Assembly (NCBI RefSeq): GCF_007559025.1
Contig: NZ_CP041765.1
Span: forward strand, 3,159,501-3,223,500
DNA from: Tomitella fengzijianii
Lineage (GTDB): Bacteria; Actinomycetota; Actinomycetes; Mycobacteriales; Mycobacteriaceae
Direction: 5' to 3'
Length of the DNA: 64,000 bases
The notes below the pieces were generated by a model, which worked only from the letters and a program-made list of their open reading frames with translations, ran no database searches and was not told the origin of the DNA. The translations under genes and the position numbers were made by a program. Shown in pieces: positions 34,805 through 43,331 of the stretch (positions within the stretch are counted from its first letter, which is position 1; every line of letters starts with the position of its first letter).

Positions 34805-35013
34805 GGTGTCTCCTACTGAGTTGATCGTGCAGGGGGCGGAATGCCCTCCAACGCCCCCTCCGGGCGCCGCCGTCCATCTAACCCGAATGTTGCGCCCATC
34901 ACAAGACCATTTCGACACCGATTCCATCGCCGCTGGTCAGGCGTCCACAACCACACCTACCAGGGTAAACACCCACGCCCCACCCGCACCATCAGGAAGT
35001 TCAATGCAATGAG

Positions 35014-35059
35014 AAGCGCCGGTGCCGGCGACCTTGTGAGGTCGCCGGCACCGGCGCTT
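35014..35059 (-). terminator. Terminator of mycolyltransferase 2
   Basis: A 21-bp perfect stem with a 4-base loop, 53 bases beyond the mycolyltransferase stop. Confidence 0.85.
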
Positions 35060-35111
35060 GCAGCGAATCAGCCTGCCTCAGCAAACCTGCCGAGGGTCGC
35101 CGCTACACGTG

Positions 35112-36458
35112 TCAGTTCCGCGGAGGAACCTGCAGGGCAGCAGCCATTCCGGGCCACGAATCGTGCAGGTCGTCCTGCCAGTAACCCCACGAGTGCGTGC
35201 CGGCGGGCTTGAAGTTGTAGGTGATGTTGGTCATGCCCATGGCATTGGTGCGGTTGGCCAGGTCGTGCGTGCACATGTTGACCGCAGCCTCGAGCACGCC
35301 GCCGACGACCACCTGGTTGGCCAGCGCGAACTGGTTGCCCTCGAGCTCCGGGTTGGCCAGCGTGTCATGCGGGCCGGGCAGGCCGCTGCCGGTGGCCACG
35401 TAGACGTAGTCGATGCCCTTGAGCTTCTCCGCGTTCACCGCGGCATCGTTGGCGACCCAGTCCGGTCCGCCCTTGGGGCCCCACATGTCCTCGACGTCGA
35501 TGCCGCCGCGGATGCCGGTGACGACCTCCACGTACTGCTGGCCGGGGAAGGTGGAGGTGGCCGCGCAGCCGCTGTAGCCGCCGACTGCGCTGTACAGGTT
35601 GCCGCCCGGGGTGCCGCCGTTGGCCTCGGAGCCGTTGTCATCGGCCCACTCGGCCAGCGAGAGCACCGAGCTGCCGGACATCGACAGGCCGGAGATGCCG
35701 TTCTTGCCGTTGGTGTCGAACACCTGGTTCATGATCGACGGCAGTTCCTCGGTGAAGAAGGTCGTCCACTTGTTGTAGCCGTGGAGCTCCTCGACGGGCT
35801 GCTGCCAGTCCGTGTAGTAGGAGAACATGCCCTCGAGCGGGGTGACCACGTAGACGTTCTCGTCCTTGAGGAAGGACTGGATGTCGGTGCGGGCGCTCCA
35901 GTTGGCCGCGTCCTCACCGCCGCCCGCGCCGTTGAGCAGGTACAGCACCGGCGAGGCCACGTCCGCGTCCGCCGGCAGCATCACGTGCATCGGGATGGTG
36001 CGCTGCATCGACGCCGAGTAGACGTCGAGGATGATGTTCCGATCCGACTGCCAGTCCTGGAAGGACGAGTTGTTGATGATCAGCGGGTCGCTGACGCGGT
36101 TCTTCGTGTCCGTCTTGGGGGCGGTCACGCCGTCCGGCGCCAGGTTCATCGCGCGGGCACGCACCAGGTGGGAGGCCTGGATGTCCTCGTTCCACTTGTT
36201 GGGCGTGTTGTACTCCGGGACCGTCTTGTCCTCGGAGACGAACGCGTTGTTCTGGATCTTGTTGATCAGAGCGGACAGCCGCGGGTACGACTCCGGGTCG
36301 TTCTGCATGTCGGTGGAACTGTTCTCCCAGTTCACCTCCGCCTGGGCGACGGCCGGCACAAGCGCCATCGACGACAGTGCCAACACAGAGGCCGCGACCA
36401 CGGCCCGGGTCCCCCGCCGGACCACGCCGGCCTTACCTTGTGGGCTCATCCGCTCCAT
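35112..36458 (-). CDS. Antigen-85-type mycolyltransferase 2 with N-terminal extension
   Basis: A 448-residue secreted mycolyltransferase. Signal peptide to about residue 39 (AQA|EV). About 95 extra residues then precede the core, including NDPESYPRLSALINKIQ and ASHLVRARAMNL. The core has YLLNGAGGGED, nucleophile Ser259 in GLSMSGSS and His422 in AGTHSWGYWQDDL, like enzyme 1. The start at 36458 has GAGGAG 4 bases upstream. Tiny genes lie on both sides (34804 and 36867). The extension may direct substrate choice, for example protein rather than trehalose mycoloylation. Confidence 0.92.
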   Translation of the reverse strand: MERMSPQGKAGVVRRGTRAVVAASVLALSSMALVPAVAQAEVNWENSSTDMQNDPESYPRLSALINKIQNNAFVSEDKTVPEYNTPNKWNEDIQASHLVRARAMNLAPDGVTAPKTDTKNRVSDPLIINNSSFQDWQSDRNIILDVYSASMQRTIPMHVMLPADADVASPVLYLLNGAGGGEDAANWSARTDIQSFLKDENVYVVTPLEGMFSYYTDWQQPVEELHGYNKWTTFFTEELPSIMNQVFDTNGKNGISGLSMSGSSVLSLAEWADDNGSEANGGTPGGNLYSAVGGYSGCAATSTFPGQQYVEVVTGIRGGIDVEDMWGPKGGPDWVANDAAVNAEKLKGIDYVYVATGSGLPGPHDTLANPELEGNQFALANQVVVGGVLEAAVNMCTHDLANRTNAMGMTNITYNFKPAGTHSWGYWQDDLHDSWPGMAAALQVPPRN

Positions 36459-36866
36459 CAACTCCTCACTGAGACCCGAAGCGTCCACGGGTCGATGCAT
36501 CACGATTTTGCCCGACTCCGCCCGATCCCCCGACCGGGAGGCGGTCCGCCGCAGCATGCGCGGCGATTCACCGCACTTCACCAGGACCATCGTCAAGCAA
36601 CGCCGTAAGGTTACCCGGTGGTTGCTCCGGAGGGTATCCCCTTTCCTGCAACGGCCGGAATTACGGCCGCGCCGGATGTCATCCGAACGGTCGCATCGTA
36701 CGTTCTGCGCCCGGCGCGAAGGGTCGTCGCCGCCCGCACCACCGCCGGTCATGCGCCTGAAGCGGAACCGGCCGTGCCGACCCTGATAACGCCGTCCGCC
36801 CCCGCAGCGATACACCGGACACGAACAAGTCGGGGTATCGGATGCCCCTGAGCAAGGAGGAAAACG
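36459..36866. other. Intergenic region, mycolyltransferase 2 / 42-aa gene
   Basis: 408 bases holding the divergent promoters. I see no further ORF with a ribosome site and no clear operator. Confidence 0.45.
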
Positions 36867-36995
36867 ATGGGATCACTTCAGGGAGCGTTCAACTACGTCG
36901 CGGGATCCGTGGGCGACCTGGGCAACATGTTCGTCGGCAGCGTCAACGACGCCTTCAACTTCGTCAGCGGGAGCCTCGCCGACCTGTTCAGCTGA
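36867..36995 (+). CDS. Tiny MGS-type protein, 42 aa, internally duplicated
   Basis: A 42-residue protein with AAGGAGG 6 bases before ATG 36867. It consists of two similar halves: GSLQGAFNYVAGSVGDL and GSVNDAFNFVSGSLADL. GSVNDAF in the second half resembles MGSVNDIF of array peptide A6, so it looks like a duplicated relative of the 31-residue peptides. Divergent from mycolyltransferase 2. No signal peptide; amphipathic. A strong hairpin follows. Confidence 0.72.
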   Translation: MGSLQGAFNYVAGSVGDLGNMFVGSVNDAFNFVSGSLADLFS

Positions 36996-37020
36996 GCTGA
37001 CCTGATCGACAGCACCGCTC

Positions 37021-37063
37021 GACGACGGCGGGCCGGCATCACGATGGCCGGCCCGCCGTCGTC
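37021..37063. terminator. Bidirectional terminator
   Basis: A 17-bp perfect stem (GACGACGGCGGGCCGGC and its complement) between the 42-residue gene and the convergent molybdopterin oxidoreductase gene. Confidence 0.85.
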
Positions 37064-37106
37064 GTTCACCGCCGTCCGCCACCGTGCCGCCCGGTGAGGG
37101 ATCCGG

Positions 37107-38753
37107 CTATCCCTGAACGGTGACGACGATGCTCTGCCAGCCGGTGGCACCGCCGGGGATCGGCGGCGTGCGCTCGGGGGTCTGCACCACGCCGTCCTTG
37201 TCGGTGGCCCGGACCTGCAGCGTCGCGCTCCCCGCATCCGCGGCGGTGACGTCCCAGTCCCAGAACCACTGCCTCCACGTGTCGACCGAATACTCCCGGG
37301 CCAGCGTGGCCCGGTTCCACGGGCCACTCTGGCCCACCCGCACCTCCACGGCGGCGATGCCGCGGTGCTGCGCCCACGCGGTGCCCGCCACCCGAACCCG
37401 GCCCGGCGTGACCGTCGCGAACGCGCTCGGGACGTCGATGCGCGAGGCCGTCTTGATCGGCGCCTCGGCACCCCAGCCGCGCCGCGTCCAGTAGGCCTGC
37501 GCCCGGTCGAACCGCGTGAACTCCCAGTCCACCACCCACTTGGTTGCGGAGACGAACCCGTACAACCCCGGCACCACCTGGCGCACCGGATACCCGTGCT
37601 CCAGCGGCAACGGCTCCCCGTTCATGGCGACGGCGAGCATCGCGTCGCGCCCGTCGGTCAGCGCGGACACCGGCGTGCCCACGGTGAACCCGTCGACGCT
37701 GGTGGACAGCAGCATGTCCGCGTCCGGATCCACGTCCAGCTCCGCGATCAGATCGCCGATGGGATAGCCGATCCACGTGGCGTTGCCGGCCAGGCTCCCG
37801 CCCACCTCGTTGGACACGCACGTCAGGGTGATGATCCGCTCGATGGGAGTGCGCCGGGTGAGCGCGTCCCAGTCGAGCGTGCGCTCGCGACCCACCATGC
37901 CGTGGATGCGCAGTTGCCACTCCTCGGTGCTCAGCGCGGGCACCTGCAGCGCCGTGTCGATCCGGTAGAAGCGTGGATTGGGGGTGACGAACGACGTCGA
38001 ACCCGGGACGTCGAGGTCCGTGCCGGGCGCGATCGGCGCGGCACGGTCGGTGACGAACGGGATGCGGAAGCGGGCGCGCTCGGCGATCACGTCGCGCAGG
38101 TGGGCGCCCAGCGCGCGCCCCCCGGCCCACGCGGCGGCGGCGACAGCGGCGGCGCCGCCCGAAACGGCGAAGAACCTGCGGCGCGAGAACCCCTGCCGCT
38201 CCCCCGCCCCCTGCGGCCGAGCCTGTTCCCCGTCCGACGCACCCGCCCGGGCCCGATCCGCCCGGGCGGCCGGAAGCGTCCGCTGCATCAGCCGCAGCGC
38301 GACGATCCCCGCTGCCACCCCGATGACGGTCGGCGCCGCCCACGCCGCGGTGGCCGTGGGCCGCTCCAGCGCCGCGTACACACCCACGGCGCCAGCGGCG
38401 AGCAGCATCGCCGAGCCCACCGGCCGACGCTGCCGCTCCGCCAGCCCGGAGACGGCCGCGAGCACCGCGATCACGATGGCGATGCCCGCGAACAGCGCGG
38501 GCTTGTCGTTGGTGGAGAAGGTGTCGATGGCGAACTCGCGCGCCCACTCCGGCGCCCGGTCCACGGTCGTCGCCCCCACGGCGAAGAACGGCGACGAGTT
38601 CGGCGCGACGGCCACGCTCACCAGTTCGCCCACGCCGAGCACGATCCCCGCCGACACGATCCCTGTGGCGGCGCGGGCGGCGAGCAGCCCGGCCCGGGGC
38701 AGGCGCGTCGGCACCGGGTCCGGGGGCGGCGTCGAATCCGGAGTCGTCGTCAT
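37107..38753 (-). CDS. Membrane-anchored sulfite-oxidase-type molybdopterin oxidoreductase (Rv0218-like)
   Basis: A 548-residue protein. The N-terminal 160 residues carry about four transmembrane helices. A basic segment SRRRFF followed by a hydrophobic helix precedes the molybdopterin domain (about 245-440) with the Mo-ligand Cys in [12 protein letters not shown]; a dimerisation beta-domain (about 450-548) ends the protein. It resembles the membrane oxidoreductase Rv0218 and related YedY/sulfite oxidase proteins. A SigK-type promoter ends 6 bases before the ATG, predicting a leaderless mRNA. Confidence 0.88.
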   Translation of the reverse strand: MTTTPDSTPPPDPVPTRLPRAGLLAARAATGIVSAGIVLGVGELVSVAVAPNSSPFFAVGATTVDRAPEWAREFAIDTFSTNDKPALFAGIAIVIAVLAAVSGLAERQRRPVGSAMLLAAGAVGVYAALERPTATAAWAAPTVIGVAAGIVALRLMQRTLPAARADRARAGASDGEQARPQGAGERQGFSRRRFFAVSGGAAAVAAAAWAGGRALGAHLRDVIAERARFRIPFVTDRAAPIAPGTDLDVPGSTSFVTPNPRFYRIDTALQVPALSTEEWQLRIHGMVGRERTLDWDALTRRTPIERIITLTCVSNEVGGSLAGNATWIGYPIGDLIAELDVDPDADMLLSTSVDGFTVGTPVSALTDGRDAMLAVAMNGEPLPLEHGYPVRQVVPGLYGFVSATKWVVDWEFTRFDRAQAYWTRRGWGAEAPIKTASRIDVPSAFATVTPGRVRVAGTAWAQHRGIAAVEVRVGQSGPWNRATLAREYSVDTWRQWFWDWDVTAADAGSATLQVRATDKDGVVQTPERTPPIPGGATGWQSIVVTVQG

Positions 38754-38759
38754 GGCCAG

Positions 38760-38788
38760 GGATTCGGAGCGGCCGCCGCGACGGATGG
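38760..38788 (-). promoter_or_regulatory. SigK-type promoter, molybdopterin oxidoreductase
   Basis: On the minus strand CCATCC, 16 bp, CGAATCC. It matches the published SigK consensus (CCATCC/CGAATCA type). The start codon lies 6 bases after the -10 element. Confidence 0.85.
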
Positions 38789-38858
38789 GGCCGTGCGATC
38801 AATGCTGCGCCGACCGCGACGCCGAGCGGCGCGTCGCCGAATCTCTCTCCGCCACCAC

Positions 38859-38887
38859 CCATCCGCCACAGCCGCGGCGGCGAATGC
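38859..38887 (+). promoter_or_regulatory. SigK-type promoter, MPT83-like gene
   Basis: CCATCC, 16 bp, CGAATGC, about 60 bases before the lipoprotein start. Divergent from the promoter at 38760-38788. Confidence 0.82.
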
Positions 38888-38948
38888 CTCTCGACAGTCG
38901 CTCCACCGCTCCGGCACGGGCGCCGGACGCAGACCGAAGGGAACAGCA

Positions 38949-39635
38949 ATGCGCACTTCCACTCGAACAAGGCTCGGCGGCATCGTGGCCCTCACCGCGG
39001 CCGCGACCATCGGGCTCACCGCCTGCTCGTCCGACGGCGGCGACTCCGCGGCATCCGGATCCGGCACGTCCAGCACGGCGATGGCATCGGAGAACGAGGC
39101 CTCCGGCGGCATGACCTCCGGCAGTATGGCCGAGCCGGCCGCCAACCTGGTGGGCCCGGGCTGCGCGATGTATGCCGAGCAGAACCCGTCCGGGCCGGGC
39201 TCGGTCGCGGGCATGGCGAAGGACCCGGTGGCCACGGCCGCCTCAAACAATCCGATGCTCACCACGCTCACCAAGGCAGTGTCCGGCCAGGTCAACCCGG
39301 ACGTCAACCTGGTGGACACGCTCAACAGCGGGCAGTTCACGGTGTTCGCCCCCACCGACGAGGCCTTCGGGAAGATCGACCCCGAGACCATGTCGATGCT
39401 GCAGACCGACGCCGACGCGCTGTCGAAGATCCTGACCTACCACGTGGTGCCCGGCCAGCTGAGCCCCGACGAGATCGCCGGCCAGCACAAGACCGTCGAA
39501 GGCGCCGACGTGACGGTCACCGGCAGCGGCGACGACCTCAAGGTCGACGACGCGTCGGTGGTGTGCGGCGGAGTCCAGACCGCCAACGCCACCGTCTACC
39601 TCGTCGACAGCGTGCTCATGCCCCCGCAGAGCTGA
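38949..39635 (+). CDS. Fasciclin-domain lipoprotein, MPT83/MPT70-like
   Basis: A 228-residue precursor with lipobox LTAC (Cys26), a Ser/Gly/Met-rich linker (about 27-65), then one fasciclin (FAS1) domain: [27 protein letters not shown] and [11 protein letters not shown] are its conserved boxes. MPT70/MPT83 are the classic SigK-controlled antigens of the M. tuberculosis complex, and a SigK promoter precedes this gene. Probably a surface adhesion or matrix-binding lipoprotein. ATG 38949 has AGGGAAC upstream. Confidence 0.9.
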   Translation: MRTSTRTRLGGIVALTAAATIGLTACSSDGGDSAASGSGTSSTAMASENEASGGMTSGSMAEPAANLVGPGCAMYAEQNPSGPGSVAGMAKDPVATAASNNPMLTTLTKAVSGQVNPDVNLVDTLNSGQFTVFAPTDEAFGKIDPETMSMLQTDADALSKILTYHVVPGQLSPDEIAGQHKTVEGADVTVTGSGDDLKVDDASVVCGGVQTANATVYLVDSVLMPPQS

Positions 39636-39664
39636 TAGACGGTTACCACAGCCAGAGCGCCATC

Positions 39665-39704
39665 GATCCCGGCCCGCTCGTCTTCGCAGACGGCGGGCCG
39701 GGAT
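39665..39704 (+). terminator. Intrinsic terminator of MPT83-like gene
   Basis: A 12-bp stem (ATCCCGGCCCGC and its complement) with a 16-base loop, followed by TTTTCGC. Confidence 0.75.
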
Positions 39705-39847
39705 TTTCGCTGGGGCGGCTGGGACGGAGCGGCCGTGGTGGGGCGAACCGATGCGGATGACCCGGCCCCCGCGCGCCGCTTACCGCGCCGCGCGCCGGAT
39801 GTCCTCCGGCGCGCGCGTTCACCCGGCGTGTCGTGACAATCGGCGCG

Positions 39848-40086
39848 CGGCACCGCTGGCGGGAAGCTCCCGGCACCGCCGGCTGGAAACCTGCCCGGCA
39901 CCGCTGGCGGGAAGCGCGCGGGGCGGCCGGCTGGAAACCTGCCCGGCACCGCTGGCGGGAAGCGCGCGGGGCGGCCGGCTGGAAACCTGCCCGGCACCGC
40001 TGACGGGAAGCGCCCGGCACCGCCGGCTGGAAACCTGCGGGGCGGCAGGCTCGAAACCCGCCAGGCGGCGGGCTCGATGCCTGCGG
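39848..40086. repeat. Intergenic minisatellite of alternating 24-28-bp units
   Basis: Units of the type CGGCACCGCTGGCGGGAAGC alternate with units of the type CGGCCGGCTGGAAACCTGC in at least four rounds, giving a higher-order period of about 48 bp, with decayed copies at the right end. Several frames are open across it only because of base composition. It lies between the MPT83-like terminator and the rskA stop. VNTR-like. Confidence 0.85.
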
Positions 40087-40116
40087 GCCGGCACGCCGGC
40101 TACCCGAGGACTTCCG

Positions 40117-40995
40117 TCAGGTCAGGCCCACGGTGGCGAGGACGTTCGTCGGCTGCGGGGAACCGCCGGGCGGCTCGAGGCTGATCCCGAACTGCGTGGA
40201 GGTGTCGATGTCTTCGACGACCGCCTGCGTGGACGGCGTGACCTCGGCCGATTCCATCACGCCCACCGAGGTCGGCGAGTGATCCGGTCCCAGCAGCCAC
40301 AGCTGGTAGACCGTGTCCGGGTCGGGAGCTGCGACACCGTCCATGAGCAGCACCGCGGCGTTCGCTTCCCGCGAGTACACCACCGTGGCGGTGCCGCCCG
40401 CGACGTCGACCGCGCTGGTGCGCACGTCCGACGCCGCGAAAACCTGGGCCGCGGGCGGCGGCGCCTCGGGGCCGCCGGCGATCCGGTCACCGATCACGAC
40501 GCCGCCGAACACCAGGATCGCCGCCGCGGCGGCCGATCCCAGGCCACGGGTCCAGCGCCTGCGCCGCCGGAGCCGCGCCTCGTCCAGGGACACGGGTTCA
40601 GGCGGAACGGGCCCGGCCGATGCGGGGCTTGACGAAGCGGGGCCGGACGATGCAGGACCCGGAGCGTCCGGATCGGACGATGCGGGCCCAGCAGCATCCG
40701 AATCGGACTCCGGGCGCCGCGCCGCATCCGGGTCCGCGTCGATCCGCGCCATGATGCCGGCGAGCAGGTCGGCGGGCGGCTGTTGTTCGGTGGATTTCGC
40801 GTAGTCGGCCAGCGCCTCGCGGTGCTCGCGGACGCGCCGGCGGAACTCGTCGCGCACCGTCGGGTCCGCGTCCGCCACCACCGCGTCGATGGCACCGCGC
40901 TCCGCGTCGTCGACCGCGTCGAGGGCGTAGACGGCGGCCAGGTCCAGCAGCTCGTCGTCGCCGTGCGGGCCGGTGATCGGCATCTGATCAGTCAT
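40117..40995 (-). CDS. rskA: Anti-sigma-K factor RskA
   Basis: A 292-residue single-pass membrane anti-sigma factor. The N-terminal anti-sigma domain (about 10-75, LLDLAAVYALDAVDDAERGA) binds SigK. A low-complexity Ala/Ser/Pro/Asp tract (about 95-132) follows, then the transmembrane helix (about 152-172) and an extracytoplasmic RskA domain with YQLWLLGPD and TNVLATVGLT. The linker is longer than in M. tuberculosis RskA. It overlaps the sigK end by 8 bases. Release of SigK would follow regulated proteolysis. Confidence 0.93.
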   Translation of the reverse strand: MTDQMPITGPHGDDELLDLAAVYALDAVDDAERGAIDAVVADADPTVRDEFRRRVREHREALADYAKSTEQQPPADLLAGIMARIDADPDAARRPESDSDAAGPASSDPDAPGPASSGPASSSPASAGPVPPEPVSLDEARLRRRRRWTRGLGSAAAAAILVFGGVVIGDRIAGGPEAPPPAAQVFAASDVRTSAVDVAGGTATVVYSREANAAVLLMDGVAAPDPDTVYQLWLLGPDHSPTSVGVMESAEVTPSTQAVVEDIDTSTQFGISLEPPGGSPQPTNVLATVGLT

Positions 40996-41587
40996 GGGCC
41001 CGCCCCCCGTGATCTCGGCTCTGCCCGCCGAGGCAGTCGCGCAGCCGCGCCAGTCCGTCGCGCATCCGGGACTTGATGGTGGGCAGTGCCACCTGCAGCC
41101 GCTCGGCGACCTGCCGGTAGGTCAGCCCGCCGTAGTAGGCGAGGTCCACGCTGGAACGCTGAACGGCGGTGAGAGTCTCCAGACAGTCCGAAACCGCCCG
41201 CTGCTCGTCGTTGCGGACGACGGCCTCGGCGACGTCGTCGTAGCCGGCCGCCGTGTCGGCTGCGCCGTAGACGTTGTCACGGTCCGAGCTCGCCTGCTCG
41301 CTGCGCACCCTGTCGATGGCCCGCCGATGCGCCAGCGTGATCAGCCAGGACATGGCGGACCCCCGGGCCGGGTCGAACGAGGACGCCGTGCGCCATACCT
41401 GCAGGTAGACCTCCTGGACGGTCTCCTCGGCGTAGCCCGGATCGCGCAGCACCCGCAGCGCCATGCCGTAGACCCGCGCACTGGTGACGCGGTAGAAGTC
41501 GGCGAAGGCTTCCCGATCACCGCCGGAGAGCCGGCCCAGCAGCGCGGCCGGGTCGGAGGTATCGCCTGCGCGCTGCCATGCGCTCAC
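40988..41587 (-). CDS. sigK: ECF sigma factor SigK
   Basis: A 199-residue ECF sigma factor: region 2 with FADFYRVTSARVYGMALRVL and WLITLAHRRAIDRVR, region 4 with LAYYGGLTYRQVAERLQVAL and IKSRMRDGLARLR. Region 4 is very close to mycobacterial SigK. GTG 41587 is preferred: GGAG lies 9 bases upstream and the length matches the family. An ATG at 41689 would add 34 residues with no family match. A SigK-type promoter at 41800-41829 implies autoregulation. Confidence 0.93.
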   Translation of the reverse strand: MSAWQRAGDTSDPAALLGRLSGGDREAFADFYRVTSARVYGMALRVLRDPGYAEETVQEVYLQVWRTASSFDPARGSAMSWLITLAHRRAIDRVRSEQASSDRDNVYGAADTAAGYDDVAEAVVRNDEQRAVSDCLETLTAVQRSSVDLAYYGGLTYRQVAERLQVALPTIKSRMRDGLARLRDCLGGQSRDHGGRAHD

Positions 41588-41704
41588 GCCGTCGGACTCC
41601 ACACAGGCCGGAATGCTACCGGAGCGGGTCACTCGGCCGTCCGAAGATCGCCGCGGCGTCTCTCGCGCTGTCAGTATTCGCGTCGTCATCGCGCACCCGC
41701 CCCG

Positions 41705-41794
41705 TCACCGGACCGGTCCGCCACGCGTCTGCGCAGCCCCCGCCCGGCATCCCTCGAACGCCGTGTCCACCTGCGCATTCGCGAACCTGATCAT
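41705..41794 (-). CDS. Possible leaderless leader peptide upstream of sigK, 29 aa
   Basis: An ATG lies 5 bases after the SigK-type -10 element, the same geometry as for two other genes of the regulon, and opens a 29-residue frame (MIRFANAQVDTAFEGCRAG...). It ends 117 bases before sigK. It could be a leader that couples or attenuates sigK expression, or the chance result of a promoter next to an ATG. Confidence 0.4.
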   Translation of the reverse strand: MIRFANAQVDTAFEGCRAGAAQTRGGPVR

Positions 41795-41799
41795 GCAGA

Positions 41800-41829
41800 G
41801 GATTCGTCGCCGGCCCCCGGATCGGATGG
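41800..41829 (-). promoter_or_regulatory. SigK-type promoter upstream of sigK-rskA
   Basis: On the minus strand CCATCC, 17 bp, CGAATCC. About 210 bases before the chosen sigK start. Confidence 0.8.
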
Positions 41830-41880
41830 GTGATCCGGCGCACCACGCCGTATCCGGTCACGCCGGCGGACGTCCAGCCG

Positions 41881-42867
41881 TCAGGCCGCCACCGCGCCGC
41901 GCACGTAGCGCCAGAGAGCGTTCCGGTCGGCCACGGAATAGCGTGTACGCCACAGGTAGTGCTCGGCACGCGGCGCCCGGTCGTGCCAGAAGCGCGCGTC
42001 GGGAAGTTCCCGGTCGGTCGCCACGAGCCACGTGATGGTGTCGGCGCCCTCGTCGGGGCTGCGGAGCAGCCCGCCCGCCAGCCGGTGGAATCCCGGCAGT
42101 GATGCCGCCACGCCGGGGGTCTCGACCCAGCCGGGGTGCATCGCCGCCACCGTGACGTCCGCGCCCGAAAGTTGTTCGGCGAGGTTCGGCAGCAGCGCGA
42201 CCTGCATGCGTTTGGTCCGCGCGTAGGCGGTGGCGCCGCGGTAGCTCCCGCCGAGGTACTCGGGGTCCTCGGCGTGCAGCGGCTGGGTGTACATGCCGCC
42301 GGACGAGACGAACACGACCCGCGGCCGGTGCGCCCGTGCCAGCAGGGGCAGCAGCTCCTCCGTCAGCAGGACGGGGCCCAGGACGTGCGTGGCCAGCGTG
42401 ATCTCGTGCCCCTGCGCCGATTCGGCCCGCGATTCCGGCAGCACCCCGGCGTTGTGCACCAGGGCGTCCAGCTTCGGAAGCGACGACCGTAGCCTCGCCG
42501 CGGCGGACCGCACGTCGTCGAGGTCCGACACATCGCAGCGCTCGACGCGGATGCGGGCCCGCGGATGGCCACGGAGGATCTCGTCGCGCGCGGCCGCGCC
42601 TCGACCTGTGTTCCGCACGAGCATGACCACCTCGGCGCCCAGCCCGGCGAGCTGTGCCGCGGCGGCCTTGCCGATGCCCGAGTTCGCGCCGGTCACGACG
42701 ACGGTGGCGCCCGAGAGCGCGCGGCCTGCAGCGTCGCCTTCTGCGAACGCGTCGCCGCCCCGCAGCCGCGACCGCACCGCGTACCCCACGCGCGAATAGC
42801 CGGGGACGACCATGCGGTCGAGCGCCGAATCGACGATCGAGCGCACCGCGTCTCCGGCGCCGCTCAC
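41881..42867 (-). CDS. SDR family oxidoreductase of the SigK cluster
   Basis: A 328-residue SDR of the retinol-dehydrogenase-like type: GANSGIGKAAA, HNAGV, FVSSGGMYTQP and the YARTK active site. The GTG start at 42867 overlaps the SRPBCC stop (GTGA), so the two are co-translated. As the last gene of the DUF1365/CFA-SRPBCC-SDR operon it probably acts on a modified fatty acyl group. The 2.9-kb open frame that includes it upstream is not a real single gene. Confidence 0.88.
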   Translation of the reverse strand: MSGAGDAVRSIVDSALDRMVVPGYSRVGYAVRSRLRGGDAFAEGDAAGRALSGATVVVTGANSGIGKAAAAQLAGLGAEVVMLVRNTGRGAAARDEILRGHPRARIRVERCDVSDLDDVRSAAARLRSSLPKLDALVHNAGVLPESRAESAQGHEITLATHVLGPVLLTEELLPLLARAHRPRVVFVSSGGMYTQPLHAEDPEYLGGSYRGATAYARTKRMQVALLPNLAEQLSGADVTVAAMHPGWVETPGVAASLPGFHRLAGGLLRSPDEGADTITWLVATDRELPDARFWHDRAPRAEHYLWRTRYSVADRNALWRYVRGAVAA

Positions 42868-43322
42868 GCTTCGACCACGTCCCTCATCCGCTCCAGGGTG
42901 CGGCGCATGTCGTTGCGGATGCGCCGTCCCCGCAGCGCGCCCAAGAGGATCCAGTAGGGACGTGCCCACAGCGCGGAGGTGAAATCGAACGTCTCCGTCA
43001 CGTCCACCCCGGCGCCGTCCGCCCGCGACGCCAGGCGGTACCCCCAGCGGGTGATGGGGTTGTCGGCGGATCCGACGCCGAAGGTGAACTCGCGCTGCGG
43101 TTCGCACACCAGCACCGTGCAGGGGGTCCAGTAGGTGGGGCCGACTTCGTTGCGGCGCACGTGGCCGCGGAACCGGGCGCCCACGGCGGGCCCGGTCGCG
43201 CCGCCGCGCCATTCCGCCTCGAACGTCTCCGGTGAGAACTCGCCGATGCGCGTCACGTCGCTGACGAGCTCCCAGACCGCCTCGAGTGGAGCCTGCATGG
43301 TGACCGTCTTCTCTTCGTGCAT
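42864..43322 (-). CDS. SRPBCC (START/Bet v 1-like) family protein
   Basis: A 152-residue SRPBCC protein: APLEAVWELVSDVTRIGEFS N-terminus, the ARFRGH strand, and a long C-terminal helix (RRTLERMRDVVEA). These form a hydrophobic pocket and often bind lipids or polyketides. The start at 43322 is 9 bases after the stop of the DUF1365-CFA gene. It resembles Rv0446c-region companions only in position; the ligand is unknown. Confidence 0.82.
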   Translation of the reverse strand: MHEEKTVTMQAPLEAVWELVSDVTRIGEFSPETFEAEWRGGATGPAVGARFRGHVRRNEVGPTYWTPCTVLVCEPQREFTFGVGSADNPITRWGYRLASRADGAGVDVTETFDFTSALWARPYWILLGALRGRRIRNDMRRTLERMRDVVEA

Positions 43323-43331
43323 GTCGCGAAA

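Noticed and set aside
39643..40020. Repeat-containing protein (frames rich in Gly-Phe-Gln-Pro or Arg-Phe-Pro)
   Set aside because: Several frames are open across the minisatellite and none has a ribosome site or conserved start. The repeats are better explained as non-coding DNA.
40988..41689. ATG 41689 as start of sigK
   Set aside because: It would add 34 residues not seen in SigK proteins; GTG 41587 has GGAG upstream and gives the family length.
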